A model generated the notes under the pieces. The model was not told the DNA's origin, ran no database searches, and saw only the letters and a program-made list of their open reading frames with translations. From Cyclobacteriaceae bacterium (GTDB taxonomy: Bacteria > Bacteroidota > Bacteroidia > Cytophagales > Cyclobacteriaceae): 64,000 bases of DNA. Every line of letters starts with the position of its first letter. Positions within the stretch are counted from its first letter, which is position 1. Positions 17,586 to 25,838 of the stretch are shown in pieces. The translations under genes were made by a program, and so were the position numbers. The stretch spans positions 62,001-126,000 of the forward strand of contig JAEUUI010000008.1 of assembly GCA_016786585.1 (NCBI GenBank), read 5' to 3'.

Positions 17586-17953
17586 CGGTTAACCGCATAA
17601 ATCAATCCCGCTGAAATCAGGCACATTACAATGGCCGTGATGATCATTGAGTTTTCGTGTTGATGGATGCCAATGAGCAAATCGCCCACAAACATCACCA
17701 GGAAGAAAATGTAGCTGAGCGACAGCATCGGCACCGAGCGTTTGAATGTTGAAAAGGCAAGAATGAATCCCAGCGCGAATTGGCGTGCGGCCCACATGTA
17801 TACCAGGTACATGACACCCTTTGCCGAAAGGTCTACCGTTTCCAATACCGATTCCGGTGCGAAGCACAGCGAGAGACTCACGCCAAGTTCCATAACGGCA
17901 AAAAGTCCGGAAACAATCAGTATCCAGACGGGGAGAGGTTTTGATTGGTTCAT
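17570..17953 (-). CDS. small integral membrane protein
   Basis: A 127-residue membrane protein starting MNQSKPLPVWILIVSGLFA, with four predicted helices (about 8-28, 45-65, 73-93, 100-120). No catalytic motif is evident. The C-terminus NRSVNR is encoded by heptamer repeat DNA. An upstream in-frame start exists but yields an unlikely extension through repeat sequence. Function unknown. Confidence 0.78.
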   Translation of the reverse strand: MNQSKPLPVWILIVSGLFAVMELGVSLSLCFAPESVLETVDLSAKGVMYLVYMWAARQFALGFILAFSTFKRSVPMLSLSYIFFLVMFVGDLLIGIHQHENSMIITAIVMCLISAGLIYAVNRSVNR

Positions 17954-18013
17954 GGTGTAGGTTTTAGCAGATTTAAAGATAGCGATTGAATTTAAAACTG
18001 TGAATCTCTTCAA

Positions 18014-18104
18014 GTTCAAAATCCAACGTTCAAAATTCACCTCAAACCTTAAACGTTGAACCTTAAATCTGGAATCTCACATCTTACATCTCACGTCTTA
18101 ATTT
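18014..18104. repeat. degenerate heptamer tract
   Basis: Thirteen phased 7-bp units, from GTTCAAA, ATCCAAC, GTTCAAA, ATTCACC through TTAAACG, TTGAACC, TTAAATC to TCACATC, TTACATC, TCACGTC, TTAATTT. It lies between two minus-strand genes and supplies the stop codon of the downstream-located gene (18098). Confidence 0.88.
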
Positions 18105-19060
18105 TTATTTTCAACTTCCACCTTCTTGACTTTGATCCACTGAAACCTCTTTTCTTCAGTGATGGTGTCCAACCTGTCAAACAACCGATCCATGTCTTCC
18201 GTTGGCACCATCAGGCTTGAGATATGCAATTGCATGTTATCGTTTCGGATTAATGTAGTGTAATCAAAATCACCCCATGGTGCGTTAGTTCTGTTCGTGG
18301 TTACAACTCTTTTTACAAAATCTGATTTGTTAAATATTTGCTTACCTCCCGGAAAGGTGACGATAAAGGTATTGTCATGTTTGCGGAAATAGATCTTCCA
18401 GCCTTTATTTTTGTTTATGTGATTAACGGTTAAGATTACGGCCGGTGCGGCCAGTGCTAAGAATATGGATTGAAGAAGAAGTAACACCGGTAGGTTTGCG
18501 TTCGGTGGAAAGCGCAGAAACAAGAATGCCATGATTCCAATAATGCCTATGGACATAAAAAGCTTCTTGAAAACTTTCCAGAACGTTATTGTGTATACAT
18601 ACTCTTCCCGGACAACCTCTCGTGAATTTCTGGTTTTCAGTCTCACAAAATAGTTCATTAAGTCAAGATGCCATCCTGTTTTGTAATACTGTTCGGCAGT
18701 CTTCATCAATGCGTGCAGCGAATCCCGTTCACCGCGGTCAAATAACCGTATTAACTCGTATACCCCTTCATAACCTTTAACAATAGACGTCCGTGACGAC
18801 CGCCATACTTTGCGCTCCATGAGATACACCACAAACTGGCCATCTTCCGCCCAAAAAATTGAAAGGATGTCGTTTTTGAAATTTCTCAGGTTAATCGATG
18901 GATTGGCATGCTCCTCAATTATTTTAGAACCCTTGAGCGTTTCATTTACCCAGTCGAACTGTTTAACTTCCTCAATCGCTTCCGAAAGTGTCACACTTTG
19001 TTCGTCCGTGTATTCATTTATTTCAAATTCCGGAAACTGTTTTCGTAATGCTAAGCCCAT
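18098..19060 (-). CDS. hypothetical protein with two central membrane helices
   Basis: A 320-residue protein of no family I recognise. Residues 1-165 are soluble and include an acidic N-terminus (FPEFEINEYTDEQ). Two adjacent membrane helices lie about 167-215 (IGIIGIMAFLFLRF and LLLLQSIFLALAAPAVILTV), followed by a soluble C-terminal domain with FRKHDNTFIVTFPGGKQIF, reminiscent of bPH-like strands. The shape suggests an inner-membrane protein with cytoplasmic ends. Confidence 0.75.
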   Translation of the reverse strand: MGLALRKQFPEFEINEYTDEQSVTLSEAIEEVKQFDWVNETLKGSKIIEEHANPSINLRNFKNDILSIFWAEDGQFVVYLMERKVWRSSRTSIVKGYEGVYELIRLFDRGERDSLHALMKTAEQYYKTGWHLDLMNYFVRLKTRNSREVVREEYVYTITFWKVFKKLFMSIGIIGIMAFLFLRFPPNANLPVLLLLQSIFLALAAPAVILTVNHINKNKGWKIYFRKHDNTFIVTFPGGKQIFNKSDFVKRVVTTNRTNAPWGDFDYTTLIRNDNMQLHISSLMVPTEDMDRLFDRLDTITEEKRFQWIKVKKVEVENKN

Positions 19061-19082
19061 AGATGTTTAAAGCTAATCCGAA

Positions 19083-19138
19083 AATCTGAATTCGAAATCT
19101 CAAATCTTAAATCTCCCGTCTTAAGTCTAACGTCTCAC
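19083..19138. repeat. degenerate heptamer tract
   Basis: Eight phased units: AATCTGA, ATTCGAA, ATCTCAA, ATCTTAA, ATCTCCC, GTCTTAA, GTCTAAC, GTCTCAC. The tract runs into the DUF4386 gene and encodes its terminal RR and stop. Confidence 0.88.
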
Positions 19139-19813
19139 AAAAACTACCCCCACAATCACAAGCCATACCAGCCACAGCGTGCTGCCAATAAATCCAGCCA
19201 TGTTCCAAGCTGGTACCGAGGGCATCACCGTGGCGAAAAGCTCCAATTGTGCTGCGAGGTAGATTGCGCTTGCAGCATACCCGAAGTACATAACCCACCG
19301 GGCAATCAATTGCGAGCGATACAGCGCATACGAGATCATCACCGTCCAGGCAATCGTGAACAGCTGACCCAAATGCTCGCCCAGAATTACGCCACCAAAC
19401 TGGTGAATTGTTTTAAACGCCATGATAGCAGCTGTGCGTGTCGGTTCATCCGTGGCATGCACAAAACTGTCGGCCAGTACTGGTACCACAAATGTCCAGC
19501 GCAGCAGGCCGATCATCTGCACGATCAGTCCGACTACACCGAGCGTGGTTGCCATCCCTGCGAGGGAAGTTTGGCGTTCGAGTTTTTGGCCGAGCATGAT
19601 GTATGCAGGAAGTAACGGCAGCCCGGTTACAGCAAAGGCAAACCACGTCCAGATCAGCGCATCACCACCTTCATAAAACTTTGTGAGTACAGTAGCCGTG
19701 CTTTGGCGCAGAATGTCCGGGTATTCGAAAATCACAATCAGCATGTTGTAGGGGATAAGCAGCGCAACCGCGCCAGCAATCAATAAGCCGCCAATAATTT
19801 TATGTGCGTTCAT
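19127..19813 (-). CDS. DUF4386 family integral membrane protein
   Basis: A 228-residue protein with six predicted membrane helices. It starts MNAHKIIGGLLIAGAVALLI and contains the family-like pattern LLRWTFVVPVLADSFV near residues 103-118 and a conserved HQFGGVILGEHLGQLFTIAW. DUF4386 proteins are common in Bacteroidota and Actinobacteria and have no established function. It is the second gene, 26 bases downstream, of a unit led by the outer-membrane-like protein at 19840-20304, next to Crp/Fnr-type sites. Confidence 0.88.
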   Translation of the reverse strand: MNAHKIIGGLLIAGAVALLIPYNMLIVIFEYPDILRQSTATVLTKFYEGGDALIWTWFAFAVTGLPLLPAYIMLGQKLERQTSLAGMATTLGVVGLIVQMIGLLRWTFVVPVLADSFVHATDEPTRTAAIMAFKTIHQFGGVILGEHLGQLFTIAWTVMISYALYRSQLIARWVMYFGYAASAIYLAAQLELFATVMPSVPAWNMAGFIGSTLWLVWLVIVGVVFVRR

Positions 19814-19839
19814 GGTAGTAACGGTTAACAGGTTGTTGA

Positions 19840-20304
19840 CTAAAAGAAGAATGAATAACTGATGCCCGGTGTCGGATTGATTTTTACACTTTCACCTTTT
19901 GCCCCCAGCGCAGCGACACCAATCCGCAGGTTTAAGCCCTTCCACACCATCCAGCGGAAGCCGACTTCACCAATCAGGGCATTTTTGTCTTCATAGGCAC
20001 GCGATAGTCCCCGGGCAAACGCAACTGTTGAATAAAACGATGACGGGTTTTCCTTTTTGCCTACCGGCAGAAACCAGTACGTAACACCTGCCTTGGCAAA
20101 CTTGGTGGTGATGCCCGACTTAAAGCGGGTAGGGTAGTAGCCGCCATGCACCGAGAAACTTTTGTACCGGTATTCCGCACCTACCGATGGGTTGCGAAAG
20201 CCATTGATGCTGAACTCGTGGTCTGATAATTTTTGGGCCGTAGCAAAAGAAGACGCGAGTGCCACCAGAGCAGCTGCTGCAAGAAGTTGAATCGTGTTTT
20301 TCAT
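19840..20304 (-). CDS. putative outer-membrane beta-barrel protein
   Basis: A 154-residue exported protein starting MKNTIQLLAAAALVALASSF with a cleavage site near AQK. The mature part alternates polar and aromatic residues (RNPSVGAEYRYKSFSVHGGYYP) and ends in Phe (TPGISYSFFF), a typical outer-membrane insertion signal. A small eight-stranded barrel would fit. It is followed by DUF4386, and two Crp/Fnr-type operators lie 58-110 bases upstream. Confidence 0.78.
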   Translation of the reverse strand: MKNTIQLLAAAALVALASSFATAQKLSDHEFSINGFRNPSVGAEYRYKSFSVHGGYYPTRFKSGITTKFAKAGVTYWFLPVGKKENPSSFYSTVAFARGLSRAYEDKNALIGEVGFRWMVWKGLNLRIGVAALGAKGESVKINPTPGISYSFFF

Positions 20305-20361
20305 AAGGGTTTTGTTTTTGTTTTTCGTTGCACAAAAGTGCAGCGCAGCCGGGGCGTGCGA

Positions 20362-20414
20362 CTTGATCGTAATCAAGAAGGCCGCGACAGGTGTTTTTCT
20401 TGATCAGGATCAAG
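20362..20414. promoter_or_regulatory. two FNR-type operator sites
   Basis: CTTGAT-CGTA-ATCAAG (20362-20377) and CTTGAT-CAGG-ATCAAG (20399-20414) both match the FNR consensus TTGAT-N4-ATCAA, with centres 37 bp apart. An extra half-site ATCAAG lies at 20418-20423. They sit in the divergent spacer between the barrel/DUF4386 unit and the Crp/Fnr-family gene, so they are the likely targets of that regulator. Confidence 0.85.
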
Positions 20415-20474
20415 AGAATCAAGACATGCCCATAGGATTCCAGCCGAATTCCATTTATTTAGAGGTATTGTATT

Positions 20475-21059
20475 ATGGAAACCGCAGGACTTTACCAGGT
20501 TGTAAACCGCATGGTGCCGCTTGACGCGGAAGCTTTCAGCGCATTTACCGACAAGCTTACCGTTCGCAGGCTGAAGAAGAACGAAGTACTGTGGAACATT
20601 GGGGAAGTGTGCAAAGAAGTCGGGTTCATCACAAAAGGCGGCATGCACTACTTCTTCTATCGCGATGGCGAAGAAGTTACCGGGCAGTTCTTTTTCGAGA
20701 ACACCTTCATTACCATTTACGCAAGCTTGCTCACCGAAAAAGTTACCGAGATTGCCTTCCAGGCACTCGAAGAAACGGAAGTACTGCTGATCAGCAAAGC
20801 ATCGCTGCACAAGCTGTTTGACGAATACAAAGCGTGGGAGCGTTTCGGGCGACTGATGGCCGAGCACAACATCGTGCAGATGGTAACCGTGCGCGCAAGC
20901 TTAACATCCGCAACCCCAAAAGAAAAATACCTGCAGTTATTGAACGACCGGCCCAAAGTAATCGAGCGCGTGCCGCTGAACATCATCGCCTCTTACCTCG
21001 ATATCACCCCCGAACACCTAAGCCGCGTAAGGCGGGAAGTTGCCGAGAAGAATCTGTGA
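20475..21059 (+). CDS. Crp/Fnr family transcriptional regulator
   Basis: A 194-residue protein with a cyclic-nucleotide-binding-like beta roll (about 20-115) and a C-terminal helix-turn-helix (LNIIASYLDITPEHLSRVRR). The recognition helix keeps E180-xx-S183-R184, the FNR-type contact set for TTGAT half-sites, which match the upstream DNA. It has no FNR-like Cys cluster (one Cys only) and no canonical cAMP phosphate-binding Arg motif (FFFENTFITIYAS instead), so neither oxygen sensing by [4Fe-4S] nor cAMP binding is supported. Probably autoregulated. Confidence 0.92.
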   Translation: METAGLYQVVNRMVPLDAEAFSAFTDKLTVRRLKKNEVLWNIGEVCKEVGFITKGGMHYFFYRDGEEVTGQFFFENTFITIYASLLTEKVTEIAFQALEETEVLLISKASLHKLFDEYKAWERFGRLMAEHNIVQMVTVRASLTSATPKEKYLQLLNDRPKVIERVPLNIIASYLDITPEHLSRVRREVAEKNL

Positions 21060-21073
21060 ATAGACGTTAGTAG

Positions 21074-21171
21074 CAAGTATCAAGTAATTCATTATTCAGA
21101 ATTCTAACTTCTAACTTCTGAGTTCTGAATTCTCACGTCTTACTACTTACGTCTAACGTCTAGCTACTTAA
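21074..21171. repeat. degenerate heptamer tract between convergent genes
   Basis: Fourteen phased units: CAAGTAT, CAAGTAA, TTCATTA, TTCAGAA, TTCTAAC twice, TTCTGAG, TTCTGAA, TTCTCAC, GTCTTAC, TACTTAC, GTCTAAC, GTCTAGC, TACTTAA. It encodes the last residues (LSS) and stop codon of the minus-strand cyclase. Confidence 0.9.
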
Positions 21172-22257
21172 GGCAACCGAGAACAACTCCATCCTTTTAT
21201 CCCTTCCCTTAAGTTCTGCTTCCCCGAGCGATTTAAGTATAAAACCTTCATCCGGAGTAAGTTTCTTGACCAGGTCGACCGAAAGGAGAATGTCCACTTC
21301 GTACCGGTTGCATAGCGATTGAATTCTGGCTGTAGTGTTCAGCACATCGCCCGTGAAAATGATCTCCCGTTTAATCACCCCAATTTCACCCGTAGTAACG
21401 GTGCCCGCGTGCAAGCCCGCTTTAAACGTTGGTGCTACACCGAAGCGCGACAGGTATTCGGCACGGTGTGCGTTCAGCGTTTCCTGTAAGGCAAAGAAAC
21501 ATTTGATGCAGGCATTGTTTTGCAGGCCTGCTTTGAGCGTCCAGGTGATCACCACCTCATCGCCCACGTATTGGTATACGTCACCAGAGTGGTTAATGAT
21601 GGGCGTGGCGAGGTGCGCAAAGTATTGTTGCAGCATTTCGAAATAGCGGCCGTGGCCCATCTGTTCCGCATGCGTGGTTGATGAACGCATATCGAGGAAC
21701 ATAAAAATGCGTTCTTCTTCTTTGGGCGTATGGTAGCGGCCCGAAAAGAAATTCGTGATTACGCCATGGCCGAGGTTTTCATACACTTCGTGAAAGAACA
21801 GCGAGATGCCGATAATGCAGGCGATGTAGAATACCACGCTCCAGAAGGCAAAGTTGTTGAAAAAGATAAATGTATTGTTCACCACCATACTGTCGAATAT
21901 GCTTGCCTGAAGCGCGAAGGCATTGAAGAACAGCGAAACCAGCAGCAGAAAACCGATGATGAAGCCCAGGTAAATAGCAGTTTTAAAAACCACCTTTTGA
22001 GTAAAGCTGCGCTTGCGGAAAATTTTGTTCAGGTACAGAACCTCAATCGTGCCGATGATCAGTCCGCACACCAGCGCCATAAAAGCAGTGATGAAAACCG
22101 TGCCCGTAAAATTATATGGGTTTCCGGTGGCAGGGTAGTAGGTAAATGTACCCAGCAGGCCGCGCTCCAGCAGTGAGTAAATGAAACTAAACAACAGCCA
22201 GATGAGCCCGAACGGGGCGATGCGTGCAAGATTGCGTTTCGTTTGCCGGGAGAGCAT
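21160..22257 (-). CDS. membrane-bound class III adenylate/guanylate cyclase
   Basis: A 365-residue protein. Residues 1-165 contain four predicted membrane helices. The C-terminal half is a class III cyclase domain with metal-binding Asp in IFMFLDMRSSTTHAE, the second Asp in QYVGDEVVITW, the GLHAGTVTTGEIG loop and the transition-state residues in FTGDVLNTTARIQ (Asn and Arg present). All catalytic positions I can check are intact, so it is probably active. The ATG at 22257 is preferred to an upstream TTG. It converges on the Crp/Fnr gene. Confidence 0.92.
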   Translation of the reverse strand: MLSRQTKRNLARIAPFGLIWLLFSFIYSLLERGLLGTFTYYPATGNPYNFTGTVFITAFMALVCGLIIGTIEVLYLNKIFRKRSFTQKVVFKTAIYLGFIIGFLLLVSLFFNAFALQASIFDSMVVNNTFIFFNNFAFWSVVFYIACIIGISLFFHEVYENLGHGVITNFFSGRYHTPKEEERIFMFLDMRSSTTHAEQMGHGRYFEMLQQYFAHLATPIINHSGDVYQYVGDEVVITWTLKAGLQNNACIKCFFALQETLNAHRAEYLSRFGVAPTFKAGLHAGTVTTGEIGVIKREIIFTGDVLNTTARIQSLCNRYEVDILLSVDLVKKLTPDEGFILKSLGEAELKGRDKRMELFSVALSS

Positions 22258-22382
22258 GAAGGAAAGATACAACAGCGCACGAACGCGCAAAAATTAACCC
22301 CTCGAAAAAACTTTCAGTCTTTTCATCCGTTTTCATCCGCTCGTTTGTCAAAACAACATTATTCAAACAAAAATAATGTACC

Positions 22383-22505
22383 ATGACAAAATCAACGAAG
22401 CAGGCGCTGCTCAGCCGGCATGGCCCACCCGATACGGTAAAACATGCTGACACAAATATCCCGCAACCGAAAGCGGATGAGAAAGTAGTAATCATAAAAA
22501 ACTAA
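22383..22505 (+). CDS. 40-residue small protein
   Basis: An ATG-started frame of 40 codons, four bases upstream of the next gene's start. The product is basic and Pro-rich in the middle (RHGPPDTV ... NIPQPKADEK) and ends VVIIKN. It lies in the same orientation with no gap, so it could be the leader of the downstream exported protein. There is no homology evidence. Confidence 0.4.
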   Translation: MTKSTKQALLSRHGPPDTVKHADTNIPQPKADEKVVIIKN

Positions 22506-22509
22506 AACC

Positions 22510-23103
22510 ATGAGAATATCAATTACCTTTTTCGCAATCATTGCCGTTGCACTGATGGCCTTCGCATTCAAATCAAACTCGACTGAAGAGCTGAAAACCA
22601 AATTGGAAAACCTCTCCGGCACGTATGCCGATCCTGCGCCTTATAACTACGGAACCGCCTGGGGCAAACGCGTATTCACGTTCGACAAGGGAAAATGGAC
22701 CCTCGACTTTACCCTTGCACTCGACCCGGAACTGAAAATGCAGGTTTTCAAATTCAGAACGTTCGGCACATACAAACTCCAGGAGAAGTCGGGCAAGTTA
22801 GCCGACACGTATAACGCCGTGTTTTATGAAAAAAAGAAGTTCCTGACGCTCAAAACAAACGATGAAAATCTAATAAAGGCCTTTGGCTTTGCACCCTGCG
22901 GCTTAACGCTTGATGTGGAGCAGGATGTCTCAGTTAACGGTTGCAGCGCATGGAAATCGGTGAAGGAGTGTCCGGGCGACTATGATTTACTTTCGTTAGA
23001 CAAAGATGGTAAATTGTATTTTGGTGCCAGGCCCCGCGACAACGATATGTGCAGTGCCGAAAAGCGACCCGTTGCGTTAACCCCGCCCGTGGTAAAGATG
23101 TAG
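22510..23103 (+). CDS. exported hypothetical protein
   Basis: A 197-residue protein with a signal peptide (MRISITFFAIIAVALMAFAF). The mature region has strand-rich segments such as AWGKRVFTFDKGKWTLDFTL and MQVFKFRTFGTYKLQEKSGK, and a C-terminal half with paired cysteines (APCGL, NGCSAW, KECPGDYD, DMCSAEK) that may form disulfides. A lipocalin-like fold is possible. No family recognised. Confidence 0.78.
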   Translation: MRISITFFAIIAVALMAFAFKSNSTEELKTKLENLSGTYADPAPYNYGTAWGKRVFTFDKGKWTLDFTLALDPELKMQVFKFRTFGTYKLQEKSGKLADTYNAVFYEKKKFLTLKTNDENLIKAFGFAPCGLTLDVEQDVSVNGCSAWKSVKECPGDYDLLSLDKDGKLYFGARPRDNDMCSAEKRPVALTPPVVKM

Positions 23104-23276
23104 ACCCACCCGCCGTGCAGGGTAACGATGCAAGCCGGCAGGCACGGGAACAAAGCCGTACGAACAACAACACGTTCGTGCGGCTGTTGAAGTAACAGGC
23201 GATAATTAATAGTAACGTTGAAACATGCTGGAGTCATCGGCAAACGAGCCGACAACCCCATCAAATCAAAAACACC

Positions 23277-24104
23277 ATGAACGAACAAGAGAGTTTAAAG
23301 AACGCATTGAGTGGCGATATCAACGCCTTCCAGTCATTGTTTTCCGCATTTCAGAACCAGTTGAAATCATACCTGTACCGGCTTTTGGCGAACCGCAACG
23401 ATGCAGAAGACTTGACCCACGATACATTCATTAAAGCATATGAAAAACTTTCCACGTTCAAAGGCGAGTCGTCCTTAAAAACCTGGGTATTTCAAATTGC
23501 AACCAACCTGTCATACAACTATTTGAAACGCCAAAAACGGTGGACACCCGATGTAAGTGAGCAGGCTAAAAAGTTGGTGCTTGAAAGTGAGCAACTGCGA
23601 AACAGCATCGTCCGGGTACACGAGACTTCCGCAGCAACCACGTATGATATGAAAGAGCATATCGACACCTGCTTTACGTGCATTGCTAAAAACTTACCCA
23701 TCGAAAACCAGATCGCGTTAGTGCTGAAAGATGTGTATGATTTTTCCGTGTCCGAAATCTGCCTGATTCTCGACCGCACCGAGGGTACTGTTAAATACCT
23801 GTTGCAGGATGGTCGAAAAACCATGACCGACATTTTTGATAATCGGTGCGCGTTGGTAAATAAAAACGGAGTTTGCCATCAATGTTCCGAGTTGAATGGT
23901 TGGTTCAATCCGAAAGAAAATCAGCAGCAGGCCCTGATGAAATTAGACCTGGTTAAAGGCTCCGCCAAATACGACCGTGAAGAATTATATCAAATCCGAA
24001 CAGCCCTTGTCAAAGCCATTGATCCGTTGCGTTCGAAGGGCGCTGACTTGCAGGAAATTTTACTGAAGTGTAACAGCATGGCGATGGGGGAGGCCACTGC
24101 CTGA
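23277..24104 (+). CDS. ECF-type RNA polymerase sigma factor with Cys-rich C-terminal extension
   Basis: A 275-residue sigma-70 family factor. Region 2 is clear (LANRNDAEDLTHDTFIKAYE; STFKGESSLKTWVFQIATN) and region 4 lies near 145-190 (FSVSEICLILDRTEGTVKYL). The extra 80-residue tail starts CALVNKNGVCHQCSELNGWF, which with TCFTC (residues 136-140) gives several closely spaced Cys. A zinc or redox function is possible. No anti-sigma factor lies next to it. Confidence 0.9.
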   Translation: MNEQESLKNALSGDINAFQSLFSAFQNQLKSYLYRLLANRNDAEDLTHDTFIKAYEKLSTFKGESSLKTWVFQIATNLSYNYLKRQKRWTPDVSEQAKKLVLESEQLRNSIVRVHETSAATTYDMKEHIDTCFTCIAKNLPIENQIALVLKDVYDFSVSEICLILDRTEGTVKYLLQDGRKTMTDIFDNRCALVNKNGVCHQCSELNGWFNPKENQQQALMKLDLVKGSAKYDREELYQIRTALVKAIDPLRSKGADLQEILLKCNSMAMGEATA

Positions 24105-24217
24105 TTCGAAACTCAAAATTCTAAATTCGTAATTCGTAATTCGAAACTCGAAATTCCTGAAGCTCACATCTCACGTCTCACTACTTACGTCTTACTACTT
24201 ACGTCTAGTGTCTAAAG
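24104..24217. repeat. degenerate heptamer tract
   Basis: Mostly phased 7-bp units: ATTCGAA, ACTCAAA, ATTCTAA, ATTCGTA twice, ATTCGAA, ACTCGAA, then after a short break TCACATC, TCACGTC, TCACTAC, TTACGTC, TTACTAC, TTACGTC, TAGTGTC. It fills the spacer between convergent genes and reaches the stop of the minus-strand membrane gene. Confidence 0.88.
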
Positions 24218-24772
24218 AAACTCCAGCACCGTAACGTTGGCAAAAATCTGTATTGCTAAGCAGATCACGGCAAGCGCCACCTGAACTTTTTCGGATTTGA
24301 TAAAAAACAACGCAATCGAAATTGGGAGATTGATCAGGTATAGCAGCATTCTCGGACTTAAGTCGTAATGCCCCGTGAGCGGATAGAGCAGCAACTCGTA
24401 CGACCACAGAACAATCAGGATACCATAGAATTTCTTTGCCACCTGCGAAAAGTGACCTCTGAAATCAACAACATCCGTTCCGTCAGGCGTCAGCGTCTCC
24501 ACCGCAAAGTAAATAATCAGCAAGCGGATGATGATAAAGTATAGCGAAGAGGGCGAATTCAGGTAATCCAGGTTACTGCTGAAACCCCTGAACGCCCAAA
24601 GCCAGATAAACAAAAGATAAAAGAACATCGACAGCGACCAGCAGAGGTATAGCACAGAAAACACCTTTGCATCAAAGCGTTTAATCAATTTACCCCATCC
24701 GCCCATCGCCACCGTCACAATGTAGCCAACAAGGATAGAGATGAACACCAGCGAATACTCAGCAAACGACAT
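24212..24772 (-). CDS. integral membrane protein
   Basis: A 186-residue protein starting MSFAEYSLVFISILVGYIVT with about six predicted membrane helices, including SLYFIIIRLLIIYFAVETL and LLYLINLPISIALFFI. No transport or enzyme motif is visible. It is flanked on both sides by heptamer tracts. Function unknown. Confidence 0.78.
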   Translation of the reverse strand: MSFAEYSLVFISILVGYIVTVAMGGWGKLIKRFDAKVFSVLYLCWSLSMFFYLLFIWLWAFRGFSSNLDYLNSPSSLYFIIIRLLIIYFAVETLTPDGTDVVDFRGHFSQVAKKFYGILIVLWSYELLLYPLTGHYDLSPRMLLYLINLPISIALFFIKSEKVQVALAVICLAIQIFANVTVLEFL

Positions 24773-24798
24773 GGGGAGGGATTTTTACGAAGATACAA

Positions 24799-24861
24799 AA
24801 GTCTGAATTCTAAATCCGAAATCTTATATCTCACATCTCATGTCTCACGTCTCACGTCTAA
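24799..24861. repeat. degenerate heptamer tract
   Basis: Nine phased units: AAGTCTG, AATTCTA, AATCCGA, AATCTTA, TATCTCA, CATCTCA, TGTCTCA, CGTCTCA, CGTCTAA. It lies in the spacer between divergent genes, upstream of a plus-strand immunity-like gene. Confidence 0.88.
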
Positions 24862-24905
24862 CCCGCTCATTTGCGAATAAGGGTTTTGAGCGTATATTAG
24901 ATTAA

Positions 24906-25583
24906 ATGACCGAGAAAAAACTAAAAGACTATTTCGATAACAAAATAACGGCTGACGAACTGGCAATCGATCTTGCGGACAGTCAGAAACGGACAAGTTA
25001 TGACGTCACTACAGTCTATGTTGAAAGATTGGAAGAGGATGAATTCAATGTTACGATCGAACAATTAATCAAGTTATGTGACGATGCCTTGGCCGGAAAA
25101 TTATCAAGTACCGACTTGAACACAATTTCATTCGCATTAATGGCGTCCGACTATTTTACGTGGGATAGTGATTCAGCAGGAGAGCGAATCTCAAATACGA
25201 TTTTTGAGTGGAACAGCCCCGAGATCGGATTTGATATCTCAATCAAGAACCTGGCGCTTTGGCGGGAGTATCTCCTGACGGGAGAGTATAGACTTGATAA
25301 GAATGAACTAAAGGAGAAGTTCAGAAGAAAGGGAAAGTATTTAAAGTTATATCAGGCAATTGATGAGATTCTTTGGACAGAGTGGGACCCGATTGGAGTA
25401 AACGGCTATGGTTTGCGCGATGAATATCAAAGCTACACTCCTGCAATATTAAGGTTGAAAATTTCAGGAGCAGATGCTGAAACAATCGCAACCAAACTTT
25501 ATGACCTTGAAACCACTACCATGGGTATGCCGGGCAATCTTGATAAATGCCGGGAAGTGGCAAAAAGCATTTTAAAGTTGTAA
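24906..25583 (+). CDS. hypothetical, immunity-protein-like
   Basis: A 225-residue acidic, soluble, helical protein. The C-terminal third has EILWTEWDPIGVNGYGLRDE, then YQSYTPAILRLKISGADAET, a WDPIGV...DEY pattern I associate with immunity-like proteins around polymorphic toxin loci. No cognate toxin is adjacent. It is flanked by repeat tracts and is more A/T-rich than its neighbours, suggesting acquisition. The immunity role is inference. Confidence 0.65.
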   Translation: MTEKKLKDYFDNKITADELAIDLADSQKRTSYDVTTVYVERLEEDEFNVTIEQLIKLCDDALAGKLSSTDLNTISFALMASDYFTWDSDSAGERISNTIFEWNSPEIGFDISIKNLALWREYLLTGEYRLDKNELKEKFRRKGKYLKLYQAIDEILWTEWDPIGVNGYGLRDEYQSYTPAILRLKISGADAETIATKLYDLETTTMGMPGNLDKCREVAKSILKL

Positions 25584-25599
25584 TCAACTAATCACCTCC

Positions 25600-25803
25600 A
25601 TGCCCTAATGCCCCCAATGCCCAATCCCTAATCCTTAAACCTTAAACCTTAAACCGGAAACTGGCCACCGGAACCCGGCAGCCTCGAACCTTAAACCATA
25701 AATCTTGATTCGTCATTCGAAATTCTGAATTCGAAATTTTCTCATCTCCCGTCTCACTACTTACTACTTACGTCTAACGTCTTACGACTAACTACTAATC
25801 CTG
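25600..25803. repeat. long composite heptamer tract
   Basis: About 200 bp of concatenated 7-mer families: CCCTAAT/CCCAATG types, then AACCTTA three times, a less regular CCGGAAC-like part, AACCTTA/AACCATA, ATTCGTC/ATTCGAA/ATTCTGA, then TCTCACTA, ACTTACT, ACGTCTA, ACGTCTT and ACTAACT types. It fills the entire intergenic spacer. Confidence 0.82.
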
Positions 25804-25838
25804 TAACCGGGCAGACAAAATCCGCGTCTAACCTGCAA

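Noticed and set aside
20475-21059. True oxygen-sensing FNR
   Set aside because: Only one Cys is present, so a [4Fe-4S] cluster cannot be coordinated as in FNR.
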